Shown: positions 46,574-56,360 of the stretch, in pieces
How positions within the stretch are numbered: position 1 is the stretch's first letter
Layout of the letters: every line of letters starts with the position of its first letter
Origin: Ilyomonas limi
GTDB taxonomy: Bacteria; Bacteroidota; Bacteroidia; Chitinophagales; Chitinophagaceae
Assembly (NCBI RefSeq): GCF_005233845.1
Contig: NZ_SZQL01000021.1
Coordinates: forward strand, 1 to 64,000
Reading direction: 5' to 3'
Length of the DNA: 64,000 nucleotides
The notes under the pieces: generated by a model
What the model saw: only the letters and a program-made list of their open reading frames with translations
What the model was told of the DNA's origin: nothing
Database searches by the model: none
Program-made: the position numbers and the translations under genes

Positions 46574-48097
46574 ATGGATAATATTGACTTTAGCTTATAC
46601 AATAGCATCATTAACGGCGAACTACGACCACATACCAAACGTCTTTCCGACCCAACTACAATTGAAAGGCTGTACAATAAATACCTGGCGATTTATCGTG
46701 TATGCTCCAAAGACGATGCTTTAGACTTATTAGAAAGTATCAATCTGGAAGAGTTAGGTTTAAATCCCTATGATACAGCAAAGGCTACGATTGAAATAGA
46801 TGGCAATAAAATAAACGTCACAGTAGAAAATGAAGATGAATTAGATGACCTGATTGATTTAGATATTCCACCACCTGCAGATGAAAAATCATCGTTTTAT
46901 TTAGAACTGATTAAAAAGGAAAATAGCAAACTTGAAAGGGGAATTACCCATTATTTCAATACCTGCAATTCACCCGATGATCTCAGATTTTTTGCAACCA
47001 AGAAAATTCAGCAATTAAAGCATCTGGCTACAGAAGCGCACATTTACCATGTTAAACTTAAAAGTAAGAATCAGTTGCCGGAAAATAGCGCAGACACCTA
47101 TGCTATCAATGTATTGAAAGAATACCTTGTTAGATTAATCGGGCATATTCAATACCTTTTTTATCCTTACTTGCCCAAAGTGCAGCCTTATGAAGATTTA
47201 CATTTAGAACTTTACAACCACAAAGTAGGAGATGCACTTTTAGATCAACTCAAAGAACTATTTCACGATACGCCTTTGCAATCGCTGCCTGCTGCAATCA
47301 CCTACATCAATAAAGGCTTATTTCAAATAGAAATGTTTTTACATGGCAGCGTTAAAAAACTACAGTTTTATAATCTCACCTATGCCTTTGACTACTTTTT
47401 GAAGGAGTTCATAAAGTTTGAGAACTATACAACAGCCAACCGGAAGCTGTTTTCCAAGTATTGGTTTATCATTCGTGACTTGAATCATAAATACAAAAAT
47501 GGTTATTACAACCAAGCCATTGACACTACCCAACAACACTTTAAACAATATATTTCTTATCTGAATCAGTTGGAAGAAAAACTACCAGAATACTACCAGC
47601 ATTTAGATCTTACAGACGAACATAAAAAACATTCTATACTTGATTTAATTGAAGATTCAGAGATAGCAAATACTGACAAAGACACAAAGAATACATCACC
47701 ACAGGTATCAGAAAATTCAGCCGCACAATGTCCGCATTCCTTCACTTATATTCACTACAACACGCAACCCGGCAACCTTACTGATATATGCAACGCGCTT
47801 AAAAAGCACAAGCTCATTTGTGCAAATACACAGCTTACATCATTCAAGAAAATCTTTTCAGGCACCCCGATACAAACACCCATTATTTGGACAGGTAATG
47901 CAAGTGATCTATACTATTTTATTACTTTATTGTGTAAGCAAAAAAAGGTAGAAGATTTAAAACAAAAACATTGGGATGTTACTATTAAGTGTTTTGTAGA
48001 TCAAGCTGGAAATGCCTTTACTAAGAGCCAAATCAAAGGTCTGAAAAAGCCACAAACAACAGCAGCTATTATTGAAAAAGCGGTTAATGTACTATGA
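46574..48097 (+). CDS. RteC-like mobile element protein
   Basis: 507 residues, mostly helical, no signal or membrane helix. The C-terminal quarter (TPIIWTGNASDLYYFITLLC, FVDQAGNAFTKSQIKGLK) resembles the end of RteC-type proteins of Bacteroides elements, where a WTG..S.L motif recurs. RteC regulates excision in CTnDOT, but the full-length match here is weak and the role is inferred. It follows the integrase by 51 bp. Confidence 0.5.
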   Translation: MDNIDFSLYNSIINGELRPHTKRLSDPTTIERLYNKYLAIYRVCSKDDALDLLESINLEELGLNPYDTAKATIEIDGNKINVTVENEDELDDLIDLDIPPPADEKSSFYLELIKKENSKLERGITHYFNTCNSPDDLRFFATKKIQQLKHLATEAHIYHVKLKSKNQLPENSADTYAINVLKEYLVRLIGHIQYLFYPYLPKVQPYEDLHLELYNHKVGDALLDQLKELFHDTPLQSLPAAITYINKGLFQIEMFLHGSVKKLQFYNLTYAFDYFLKEFIKFENYTTANRKLFSKYWFIIRDLNHKYKNGYYNQAIDTTQQHFKQYISYLNQLEEKLPEYYQHLDLTDEHKKHSILDLIEDSEIANTDKDTKNTSPQVSENSAAQCPHSFTYIHYNTQPGNLTDICNALKKHKLICANTQLTSFKKIFSGTPIQTPIIWTGNASDLYYFITLLCKQKKVEDLKQKHWDVTIKCFVDQAGNAFTKSQIKGLKKPQTTAAIIEKAVNVL

Positions 48098-48292
48098 TTG
48101 CACCCTTTTGCACTCTATACCGGCTAATTTCCTTAGCATAACTTTTTTACACGGCTATTACTTAATTTATTGATTTTCAAATGCTGGGTTGATACTCTAC
48201 ACTCTACCCATTACTCCACACTCTTATCAAGGCTTCTATCACCGCCATTCTATTGCACAAATTCGCTTCCAGAAGCACTAAATAGTAGTACA

Positions 48293-48571
48293 ATGGAAGT
48301 AATAACAATTCAATCAGAAGCATTTCAACAATTGGTGGGCAAACTGGATGCAATAGACACCCGCCTGACGCAAAAGGAAAAGCAGCCCGAAGTTCAATGG
48401 CTGGATAATCAGGAGTTCATGCAGTTGCTTAAAATTTCTAAAAGAACTGCACAAAGCTACCGCGACAACGGCATTATTTCTTTTTCCCAAATCGGCAGCA
48501 AAATTTACTACAAGTTGTCCGATGTGGAAGCTTTGTTAAACAAGCATTATGTAAAGGCATTTAAAAAATAA
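48293..48571 (+). CDS. small helix-turn-helix protein (excisionase-like, HTH_17)
   Basis: About 92 residues from ATG 48293; a longer reading from a TTG would add low-complexity residues and is less likely. The C-terminal half is a winged-helix excisionase-type domain (WLDNQEFMQLLKISKRTAQS, YRDNGIISFSQIGSKIYYKL). In Bacteroidota elements such proteins act with the integrase and control excision or the neighbouring mobilisation gene. Confidence 0.85.
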   Translation: MEVITIQSEAFQQLVGKLDAIDTRLTQKEKQPEVQWLDNQEFMQLLKISKRTAQSYRDNGIISFSQIGSKIYYKLSDVEALLNKHYVKAFKK

Positions 48572-48579
48572 ATGCCTTT
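48553..48579 (+). terminator. hairpin overlapping the HTH gene stop
   Basis: AAAGGCATTTA and TAAATGCCTTT pair perfectly across AAAAA, followed by CCCTTTTTC. The stem includes the stop codon. Confidence 0.65.
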
Positions 48580-48582
48580 CCC

Positions 48583-48625
48583 TTTTTCGGACGTTTTCCC
48601 GACGTTTCTCGTCGTTTTTCGGTTG
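48583..48625 (+). repeat. iteron-like short tandem repeats
   Basis: Four 10-11-base units follow one another: TTTTTCGGACG, TTTTCCCGACG, TTTCTCGTCG and TTTTTCGGTTG. They lie about 70 bases before an HUH protein gene, as expected for a replication or transfer origin. Confidence 0.5.
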
Positions 48626-48697
48626 TTTCTGTAGCAGTTAAGCAATTACATTTTACTACAAAATGCTACAATTTCCTACACTTTTTTATTCCTTATC

Positions 48698-49171
48698 ATG
48701 CCGAGTATTAAACAGCATACTTGTACTTTAGGTTTTGCCCAAAGCGAAGCCAGCGTTCAGCGTAGTAAGACTTTAATCAGTGCTTACGGAGATTGGCTGA
48801 ACAGCAAAGCATGGTGCTATTATTGCACCTTTACCACAAGACACAAACTAACGCTGCCGGCAGCACGCCGCGCCATGCAACGCCTGCACAGTTTGCTTTC
48901 GCAGACCAGCAGCACTGCACCAACTATCTTTTGGGTGGCAGAGCCATTTGATGCCAAATACGGCTGCCATCTGCACGCTTTAATAGAAGTAAAAGACAGG
49001 ACGGTAATAACCAAGACAGACGTAAAAAACGCCTGGCAGGTAGTAAGCAAAGGCAGAGGCAAGAAAGAGTACAACAACACGGTCATACAAGACTACGTCA
49101 CCTCAAAAGGTGCTCACTTTTACTTAGCTAAATACCTGCAGCGGTATGATGCTGATTATGATATTCTGTAG
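48698..49171 (+). CDS. HUH-type replication/relaxase-like protein
   Basis: 157 residues. The signature is FWVAEPFDAKYGCHLHALIE, with the HUH pair His91-Leu-His93 and an upstream acidic Glu82. GAHFYLAKYLQR then supplies a candidate catalytic Tyr142 with Lys145. The size and layout fit a small rolling-circle Rep or mobilisation nickase that would cut a single DNA strand at an origin; the repeats just upstream are the obvious candidate site. No helicase domain is present. Confidence 0.65.
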   Translation: MPSIKQHTCTLGFAQSEASVQRSKTLISAYGDWLNSKAWCYYCTFTTRHKLTLPAARRAMQRLHSLLSQTSSTAPTIFWVAEPFDAKYGCHLHALIEVKDRTVITKTDVKNAWQVVSKGRGKKEYNNTVIQDYVTSKGAHFYLAKYLQRYDADYDIL

Positions 49172-49296
49172 AGCCTTCATGTAAATAATTGATAAATAGG
49201 TGCTTGCACCAGTATCAATCAACTCGAAAATTAGTTTTAATCATATATAAACAGTTATTTAAATTGCAATGCTCACTTACCGAAACTTTTGCCAGA

Positions 49297-52086
49297 ATGA
49301 TTTTAGCCCAAATAGAAAATAACCTTAACCAGCTTGTAGAAAATTTCAACAAACAAACTTTTATCTACGAATTGCTATTGGCTTATAATCATCCGAAAGC
49401 TTCTATTACTCGTTTGCAAAAAGGCGGATTGAATCTTTCTAAAATTCCAGGAGAAATTGATTGGAAGAAGAAACTTTTCTTCAAAGAAGTTACCCACGAA
49501 GATTTGCACGACGTAATTGATAATGCAGTAACAAATGAGCGGATAATTAAACATGATCCGCGCTTTATAGTTGTCACAGATTTTGAAACGTTGCTTGCAG
49601 TTGATAGAAAAACAAAGGACACCTTAGACATTCCAATTTTGGAAATAGCAAAGCACCCTGACTTTTTCCTCCCTTGGGCTGGTATTGAAAAAAGGCAATT
49701 GCCAACAGAAAATCCCGCCGATGTAAAGGCTGCCGCTAAAATGGCGAAGCTGTATGATGAAATAAGAAAGGAAAATCCTGCTACTTCACCAGATGATATT
49801 CATAGCCTAAACGTATTTCTTTCGCGGCTCTTGTTTTGCTTTTTTGCTGAAGACACGGGAATTTTTGAAAAGAATTTATTTACAAATTCAATAAGCAGTC
49901 ACACAAGCCAGGATGGAAGCGATTTACATACTTATCTCAATACTTTGTTTGAGATTATGAACACAAATACAAGTCAAAGAAATAATCCTCCGGCTTATTT
50001 GGATGCTTTTCCTTTTGTAAATGGTGGACTTTTCCGAAACAATCATCCATCTCCTAAATTTAGTATGAAGAGCAGGCAATTGCTTATAGAATGTGGCAGT
50101 TTGCAATGGCGGGATATACATCCTGATATATTTGGTTCGATGATTCAAGCTGTAGTTTCACCAGAGCACCGCGGTGGCTTTGGTATGCACTATACAAGCG
50201 TACCAAATATTATGAAGGTTATTGAACCTCTTTTTCTGAATGAATTAAAAGAGGAGTTTGAAGCGGCTAAGTTTGAGCCGAGGCGTTTATTAAAGTTATT
50301 AGAACGATTAAGCAAAATTAAAATTTTTGACCCGGCTTGCGGTAGCGGAAATTTCTTGATTATTGCATACAAAGAATTAAGACTTTTAGAAATAGAAATT
50401 TTACAACAACTTCAATCTTTACAAAAGGCGGCAACCGGCTTTGAACCTAAACAATTAGAATTAATACCCAAAGCACAATTAACCTTAGCTGCTGCATACC
50501 AACCAACATTGTTTTCAAGAATTGAATTGTCACAATTCTATGGAATAGAATTAGATGATTTCGCACATGAAATAGCAATACTATCTCTTTGGCTTGCTCA
50601 GCACCAAATGAATGTTAAGTTTAAAGAAGCATTTAACACATGTAATCCCACACTTCCTTTACAAGCAAGTGGAAACATAATACATGGCAATGCAACGAGA
50701 CTCAATTGGGAAGTTGTATGTTCAAAAGAAGCCGATAATTACATATATATTTTAGGAAATCCTCCATATTTAGGGGCAAAAGAATTAGATAAACAACAAA
50801 AGGGCGATATGGATTTAGTTTTTGCAGAATTAGGTAATGTTAAACGCCTTGATTATATATCGTGTTGGTTTAAGATCGCTTCAGATTACATATTTGGTAG
50901 TGAGGCAAAATACGCTTTTGTATCTACTAACTCCATTTGTCAAGGAGAGCAGGTGCCTTTGATCTGGCCATACATTTTGCTGAAAAAAGAAGAAATATTC
51001 TTTTGTCATCAACCATTTGATTGGGAAAATAATGCTAAATCAAATGCTGGCGTTACCTGTGTGATTGTGGGAGTACAGAATATTAAGAAGGATTGTGGTA
51101 AAATTATTTATTATGGAGCCATCAGTAAACAGGTAAAAAATATTAGCCCCTACTTGATTGAAGCTAATTCGATAATAGTACATCAAAGAGTAAATTCCCT
51201 TTCAGGTTTTCCCAAAATGATTTTAGGAAGTAGTGGATTCGATGGAGGAAACTTACTGCTTACAGTAAATGAAAGATTATCATTAATAAATTCAAACCCT
51301 GAAGCAGAAGTTTACATTAAACGTTTTATGAGCGGTAATGATTTTTTATATGATGACATTCGTTATTGTTTATGGATTGATGATGATCAATTAGAAGAAG
51401 CATTGAAAATTCCATATATCAAAGTTAGGATTGAGAAATGTAAAGAATTCAGGCTTAAAGCTGGTAGAGACGCACGCAAGGCTGCAGATGTACCACACCG
51501 CTTTTTTTACCAAACACATAGGGATTCCGATGGAATCATTTTTCCAAAAACGACCTCTGGTAAAAGGGAATACGTTCCAACCGATTTTGTCAAGGCAAAC
51601 ACAATTTATAGTAATGCAGTTTTCCTGATATATGATGCAGACCCATACATTTTTGCTATTTTATCGTCCAGAATGCATAAGGTTTGGATGGAAGTAACAA
51701 GTGCAAAAATGCGTTCAGACTTCAGGTATTCTGTCAATCTAACCTATAACACTTTTCCATTTCTACCAATTACACACAACCAAAAGCAAGAACTTGAAAG
51801 ACATGTTTTTACGATTATCTCGGAAAGAGAAAACTTATCAGAAAAGACGCTCGCGGAGTTATATGATCCTAAAAATATGCCCATTAGCTTAAGGGATGCT
51901 CACCAAGAACTTGATTTTGCAATAGACAGATGCTACAGGAGTAAGCCATTTACAAGCGATGAGGAGAGATTAGAATATTTATTTAGATTATATGCTCAAA
52001 TGATTGAAGAAGAAAAACAGAAGAATGGTGAGATAATTTTTGAACAACAAAACACTAAGAAAAAGATAAGAAATAAATATGCCTGA
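49297..52086 (+). CDS. class I DNA adenine methyltransferase (MmeI-like domains, no nuclease)
   Basis: About 929 residues from ATG 49297; a TTG 36 codons upstream extends the frame but gives a poor sequence. An MmeI-like N-terminal and helical region (about 1-330: FIVVTDFETLLAVDRKTKDT, DFFLPWAGIEKRQL, LSRLLFCFFAEDTGIF) precedes the methyltransferase domain with IFDPACGSGNFLII (motif I, Asp345) and GNPPYLG (motif IV, Asn488-Pro-Pro-Tyr), typical of N6-adenine enzymes. The second half has target-recognition-like and C-terminal regions (NAVFLIYDADPYIFAILSSR, MRSDFRYSVNLTYNTFP). No PD-(D/E)xK is apparent, so cleavage must come from another gene. It overlaps the helicase gene by 8 bp. Confidence 0.9.
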   Translation: MILAQIENNLNQLVENFNKQTFIYELLLAYNHPKASITRLQKGGLNLSKIPGEIDWKKKLFFKEVTHEDLHDVIDNAVTNERIIKHDPRFIVVTDFETLLAVDRKTKDTLDIPILEIAKHPDFFLPWAGIEKRQLPTENPADVKAAAKMAKLYDEIRKENPATSPDDIHSLNVFLSRLLFCFFAEDTGIFEKNLFTNSISSHTSQDGSDLHTYLNTLFEIMNTNTSQRNNPPAYLDAFPFVNGGLFRNNHPSPKFSMKSRQLLIECGSLQWRDIHPDIFGSMIQAVVSPEHRGGFGMHYTSVPNIMKVIEPLFLNELKEEFEAAKFEPRRLLKLLERLSKIKIFDPACGSGNFLIIAYKELRLLEIEILQQLQSLQKAATGFEPKQLELIPKAQLTLAAAYQPTLFSRIELSQFYGIELDDFAHEIAILSLWLAQHQMNVKFKEAFNTCNPTLPLQASGNIIHGNATRLNWEVVCSKEADNYIYILGNPPYLGAKELDKQQKGDMDLVFAELGNVKRLDYISCWFKIASDYIFGSEAKYAFVSTNSICQGEQVPLIWPYILLKKEEIFFCHQPFDWENNAKSNAGVTCVIVGVQNIKKDCGKIIYYGAISKQVKNISPYLIEANSIIVHQRVNSLSGFPKMILGSSGFDGGNLLLTVNERLSLINSNPEAEVYIKRFMSGNDFLYDDIRYCLWIDDDQLEEALKIPYIKVRIEKCKEFRLKAGRDARKAADVPHRFFYQTHRDSDGIIFPKTTSGKREYVPTDFVKANTIYSNAVFLIYDADPYIFAILSSRMHKVWMEVTSAKMRSDFRYSVNLTYNTFPFLPITHNQKQELERHVFTIISERENLSEKTLAELYDPKNMPISLRDAHQELDFAIDRCYRSKPFTSDEERLEYLFRLYAQMIEEEKQKNGEIIFEQQNTKKKIRNKYA

Positions 52087-54010
52087 CATAGTACATGTAA
52101 CCTACGCCCAAACAGGACAAAGTTCTAAAACAAATAGCCTTGGTATGCGGGAAATGCAGCAAAAAGCATATCAGGTAAGAGATGCTCAATATATACTCTT
52201 AAAAGCGCCACCCGCTTCAGGTAAATCAAGAGCATTAATGTTCATTGCTTTAGATAAACTAATAAACCAAGGCATAAAAAAAGTAATCGTCGCAGTACCG
52301 GAAAAATCAATAGGAGGTTCATTTGCTCCAACAAATTTGAGAAGTACAGGCTTTTATGCTGATTGGTTGCCAAATCCTGCCTACAACCTCTGCACACCTG
52401 GTGGCGATACCTCAAGAAGTAAAGTGCAGGCATTCAAAAGCTTTTTAGATAATAATGAGCAGATATTGATTTGCACACATGCAACGCTTCGTTTTGCTTA
52501 CGAGGAAGTAGACGAATCCAAGTTTAATGATACGCTTATCGCAATAGACGAGTTTCACCATGTTTCAGCAGATGGCGATAACAGATTGGGTGAGTTAATA
52601 CGGTCTATTATGCAAAAAACCAATGCACATATCATTGCAATGACAGGCTCCTATTTTCGTGGTGATAGCGTGCCAGTGTTATTACCGGAGGATGAAGCAA
52701 AGTTTACTAAAGTTACTTATAACTATTATGAGCAATTAAATGGCTACACTTACTTAAAATCTTTAGGTATAGGCTATCACTTTTATCAAGGCAAATACAC
52801 CTATGCTATTAATGAGATTTTAGACACAGATAAAAAGACTATTCTGCATATTCCCAATGTTAATTCAGGTGAATCTACAAAAGATAAACACAACGAAGTT
52901 GATACCATACTGGACAGCATTGGCGAAGTAACTAAAGTTGACACGGAAACAGGAATCATTTTCTTAAATAGGCATTCAGACGGCAAAGAGATAAAAGTTG
53001 CAGATTTAGTAAACGACAATCCTAAAGACAGGGATAAAATAGTTTCTTTTCTAAGGACCATACAGAATGTAGATGACTTAGATTTAATTATTGCTTTAGG
53101 TATGGCAAAAGAAGGTTTTGACTGGCCATATTGTGAACATGCCTTAACTGTTGGTTATCGCGGTTCACTTACCGAAATAATACAAATTATTGGTAGAGCT
53201 ACACGAGACAGTAGCAATAAGAGCCATGCACAATTTACAAACCTCATTGCTCAACCAGATGCAGCGGATAATGAAGTTAAATTAGCTGTCAATAATATGC
53301 TTAAAGCAATCACTGCATCCTTGTTAATGGAACAAGTGCTTGCCCCTAACTTCAAATTTAAAGCTAAACTTTCTGATGAAGATAAAGCCGATGCTGGGGA
53401 AATTAAAATAAAGGGATTTAAAACTCCAAGCTCAAAGCGGGTAAAAGATATTATTGAATCAGACCTGAATGATTTAAAAGCTACTATCCTACAGGATGAT
53501 ATAATGTTAAAAGCAATGCCGGGCAATCTTGACCCTGAAGTAATCAACAAGGTCTTAATACCTAAAATCATCCAGGTTAAATATCCTGAACTTACAGAGG
53601 ATGAAATAGAAGAAATACGCCAGTATGTGGTTGTTGATTCTGTGGTTAAGAATGGCGAAATAAAAGAAGTTGGTGATAAGCGGTTTATTCGCATGGCAGA
53701 CCAATTTGTAAATATTGATGATTTACATATTGATCTAATAGACCGGATAAACCCCTTTCAAAAGGCGTTTGAAATATTGTCTAAGTCGGTAACTACAAAA
53801 GTTCTTAAAGTAATTCAGGAGTGCATTGAAGCAACAAGAATCGTTGTAACAGAAGAAGAAGCTATTATGCTCTGGCCTAAAATAAAAGACTTTTATGCCA
53901 CTTTCAAAAAAGAACCGAATCTAAATTCTACTGACCCATTAGAGAGGCGAATGGCTGAGGTGCTGGTATATATCAAAGAACAAAAACGCAAACAAACCAA
54001 TGCAGTCTAA
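52079..54010 (+). CDS. SF2 DExH-box ATPase/helicase of the methyltransferase operon
   Basis: 643 residues. Walker A is APPASGKSR (Lys49), Walker B is IDEFHH (Asp157-Glu-Phe-His160), motif III MTGSYFRGD, and motif VI QIIGRATRDS (Arg373, Arg376); GMAKEGFDWP is motif V. The C-terminal third is acidic and helical without a known domain. In restriction systems such motors translocate or probe DNA. It is translationally coupled to the methyltransferase before it (8 bp overlap) and the nuclease after it (11 bp overlap), which indicates one complex or pathway. Confidence 0.92.
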   Translation: MPDIVHVTYAQTGQSSKTNSLGMREMQQKAYQVRDAQYILLKAPPASGKSRALMFIALDKLINQGIKKVIVAVPEKSIGGSFAPTNLRSTGFYADWLPNPAYNLCTPGGDTSRSKVQAFKSFLDNNEQILICTHATLRFAYEEVDESKFNDTLIAIDEFHHVSADGDNRLGELIRSIMQKTNAHIIAMTGSYFRGDSVPVLLPEDEAKFTKVTYNYYEQLNGYTYLKSLGIGYHFYQGKYTYAINEILDTDKKTILHIPNVNSGESTKDKHNEVDTILDSIGEVTKVDTETGIIFLNRHSDGKEIKVADLVNDNPKDRDKIVSFLRTIQNVDDLDLIIALGMAKEGFDWPYCEHALTVGYRGSLTEIIQIIGRATRDSSNKSHAQFTNLIAQPDAADNEVKLAVNNMLKAITASLLMEQVLAPNFKFKAKLSDEDKADAGEIKIKGFKTPSSKRVKDIIESDLNDLKATILQDDIMLKAMPGNLDPEVINKVLIPKIIQVKYPELTEDEIEEIRQYVVVDSVVKNGEIKEVGDKRFIRMADQFVNIDDLHIDLIDRINPFQKAFEILSKSVTTKVLKVIQECIEATRIVVTEEEAIMLWPKIKDFYATFKKEPNLNSTDPLERRMAEVLVYIKEQKRKQTNAV

Positions 54011-55187
54011 AAAGAAATTAAAAGACATATTTGAAGATGACCCGTTTGGCTTGCTAAATACTAAGCATTCGGCTTCACCTGCAAGGAATGCAAATGAGCG
54101 CCTAATTGCCTCTTTTCAAGAGATAGTTGATTTCTATGAAAAGTATAATAGGGAACCGGAGCAGGGCGGCAGTATACAGGAGCACCAGCTATACTCACGG
54201 CTTAAAGGAATAAGAGAAAACCGCGAAAAGAAGCAGTTACTCAAAGAATATGATAGGTTTGGTTTGTTAGACTACGAACAAAAACAAATCGCATCATTGA
54301 ATGATATTTTAAACGATGATACGTTTGGCATCCTTGACGATCCGGCAGAAGAATTATATGAATTAAAGCACATCAAAAGCCCTGATGACAGAACAACTAC
54401 AGATTTCGTTGCAAAGCGAAAGCCATGCAAGGATTTTAATAAGTATGAAGCGGCATTTAAGGAAGTACAAAAGGACCTGTCTACTGGCAAGCGTAAATTA
54501 ATTTCATTTAAACAGGACAACTTAAGAGCTGGCGACTTTTATGTTCACAATGGAATATTACTTTTTCTTGAATCAGTAAAGTTTGATGAACACGAACAAA
54601 AATATAAGGGAGAGAGCAAAAAGGACGGAAGAACAAGAATAATATTTGAGAATGGCACTGAATCAAACATGCTTTACCGTTCCTTATACAAAGCATTATT
54701 AGCAAATGGAAAAGCTGTTTCAGAAAACCAAGACAAGGTAAATGAGGATTTTGCTCAAAAATTCAGCACAGTAAATGAGGATGATATAGAATCTGGATAT
54801 ATCTATATTTTAAAATCCCAAAGTGATAAGCCAGAACTTAAGTCTATTCCTAATTTATACAAAATAGGTTATTCAAAAATGCCTGTAGAGGAAAGAATTA
54901 AGAATGCACACCAGGAACCTACTTATCTATTTGCTGATGTTCACCTTATAACATTTTACAAATGCTACAACTTAAACCCGCAAAAGTTTGAACAGCTTAT
55001 TCATAACTTCTTTGGTGCTGTATGCCTTAATGTTGATGTGTTTGATAGTACAGGCAAAAGATACATTCCCAGGGAATGGTTTGTAGTTCCATTACCTATT
55101 ATTGAAGAAGCCATAAAGCTTATTACAAGCGGAGAGATAATCAACTACCGCTATGATAACTTAAAAGATGTTATTGTAAGCCGTTAG
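54000..55187 (+). CDS. GIY-YIG nuclease (T5orf172-type) of the same operon
   Basis: 395 residues. The N-terminal two thirds are polar and helical with two repeated-looking DDPFGLL/DDTFGIL stretches near residues 13 and 115. The C-terminal domain from about 264 is a GIY-YIG nuclease: GYIYILKSQ (Gly266-Tyr-Ile-Tyr269), LYKIGYSKMPVEERIKNAHQ, KFEQLIHNFFG and RYIPREWFVVPL. It supplies the DNA cleavage activity that the methyltransferase lacks. The overlap with the helicase gene suggests co-translation. Confidence 0.88.
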   Translation: MQSKKKLKDIFEDDPFGLLNTKHSASPARNANERLIASFQEIVDFYEKYNREPEQGGSIQEHQLYSRLKGIRENREKKQLLKEYDRFGLLDYEQKQIASLNDILNDDTFGILDDPAEELYELKHIKSPDDRTTTDFVAKRKPCKDFNKYEAAFKEVQKDLSTGKRKLISFKQDNLRAGDFYVHNGILLFLESVKFDEHEQKYKGESKKDGRTRIIFENGTESNMLYRSLYKALLANGKAVSENQDKVNEDFAQKFSTVNEDDIESGYIYILKSQSDKPELKSIPNLYKIGYSKMPVEERIKNAHQEPTYLFADVHLITFYKCYNLNPQKFEQLIHNFFGAVCLNVDVFDSTGKRYIPREWFVVPLPIIEEAIKLITSGEIINYRYDNLKDVIVSR

Positions 55188-55219
55188 AAAATTATTTAAT
55201 CTTTAAACTATAGACAAAC

Positions 55220-56188
55220 TTGGGAACAAAATGCACATTTCTTTGCGGTCTCCACAATATTGAAGTTAATGAGGACTTAGGAGATGGATTTATACTCGTG
55301 CCAAATGAAAAGAGTAATAATTTCCCATCTATCAAAATTACCAATAATAAGTCGAAGTTATCTTCACTACTAAATAGAGAACTTGCTGTTCTTATCGGGG
55401 CTATAGAGTACAGTCACTTAACGGAGGGATATCCAATTGTTGCATTTGCAGAAAATGAATTTGAATCAGATAAGGTAAGTTCTATTGACCACTTGGACTT
55501 ACACCTTTATCTACTTAAAGCTTTCTTTTTTTGCTTATGGATGACCAAAGATAATGCTGCTGACTTTGATATAGGATTTTTGCAATTTACTAATTCTGCA
55601 GGTATGCAAGAAGTTTCAGCAAACAATATGACCACTACGAACTTTGATGTAAGCGGAAATAGAGCTTCTAATCAGTTTACAATTAAAGAATTAAATACCG
55701 CATCCAAATATTTAAAAGAATGCATCCATATACAACATAATAATAGACCGAAGTTAGCAAGTGCATCCTCCTTAGATAGGATTGGCATTGCTAATTACTT
55801 TATTCAAAGTGCAACTATTTCTTATGACCTTGGTATTAAAGCAGTAGGCTACTGCTCTGCTTTGGAAACCTTGTTTGCTAATGGTGATAATACGGAACTC
55901 TCCCATAAGTTATCAGAACGCGTTTCTAAATTTTTAGAAAAAGAATTAGAACCACGTAAAACCATTTACAAAAATGTAAAAAAAATTTACGATATACGTT
56001 CAAAAGTAGTACATGGGGCTACATATAAATCAAATAAAGTTGAAGAACTTAGCGAATCAGTTAAACAAGCAGACGAAATTTGTAGACGTATTATGATTTA
56101 TGCTTTAACAACCAACGAGGTTGATAATATTTTTGATAAATCAAGAGAGGACTTGGAAACATATTTCTTAGATCTAATCCTTAGATAA
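55220..56188 (+). CDS. Apea-like HEPN domain protein (putative RNase)
   Basis: 322 residues from TTG 55220, because no in-frame ATG occurs in the first third of the frame. The C-terminal half matches Apea-like HEPN proteins: DRIGIANYFIQSATISYDLG, LETLFANGDNTELSHKLSER and the ribonuclease motif R-x4-H in YDIRSKVVHGA (Arg260, His265). HEPN proteins of defence loci typically cleave RNA when infection is sensed; that is inference here. It follows the nuclease gene by 32 bp on the same strand, so it is probably the fourth gene of the operon. Confidence 0.78.
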   Translation: MGTKCTFLCGLHNIEVNEDLGDGFILVPNEKSNNFPSIKITNNKSKLSSLLNRELAVLIGAIEYSHLTEGYPIVAFAENEFESDKVSSIDHLDLHLYLLKAFFFCLWMTKDNAADFDIGFLQFTNSAGMQEVSANNMTTTNFDVSGNRASNQFTIKELNTASKYLKECIHIQHNNRPKLASASSLDRIGIANYFIQSATISYDLGIKAVGYCSALETLFANGDNTELSHKLSERVSKFLEKELEPRKTIYKNVKKIYDIRSKVVHGATYKSNKVEELSESVKQADEICRRIMIYALTTNEVDNIFDKSREDLETYFLDLILR

Positions 56189-56360
56189 AAACTGGAAGAG
56201 TCCTGAGATAATGAAATTTCGCTTCGATAATACCCAACTTTAGGTAAAAAATTGATCTCATTTTTAAAACCTAATAGTGGTTATTCTTAATTATAATTTT
56301 ATCAGTATTATTAATTCTATACCTCCTTTAATTTCAAGTTTTTGTTAAACCCTTGTCTGT

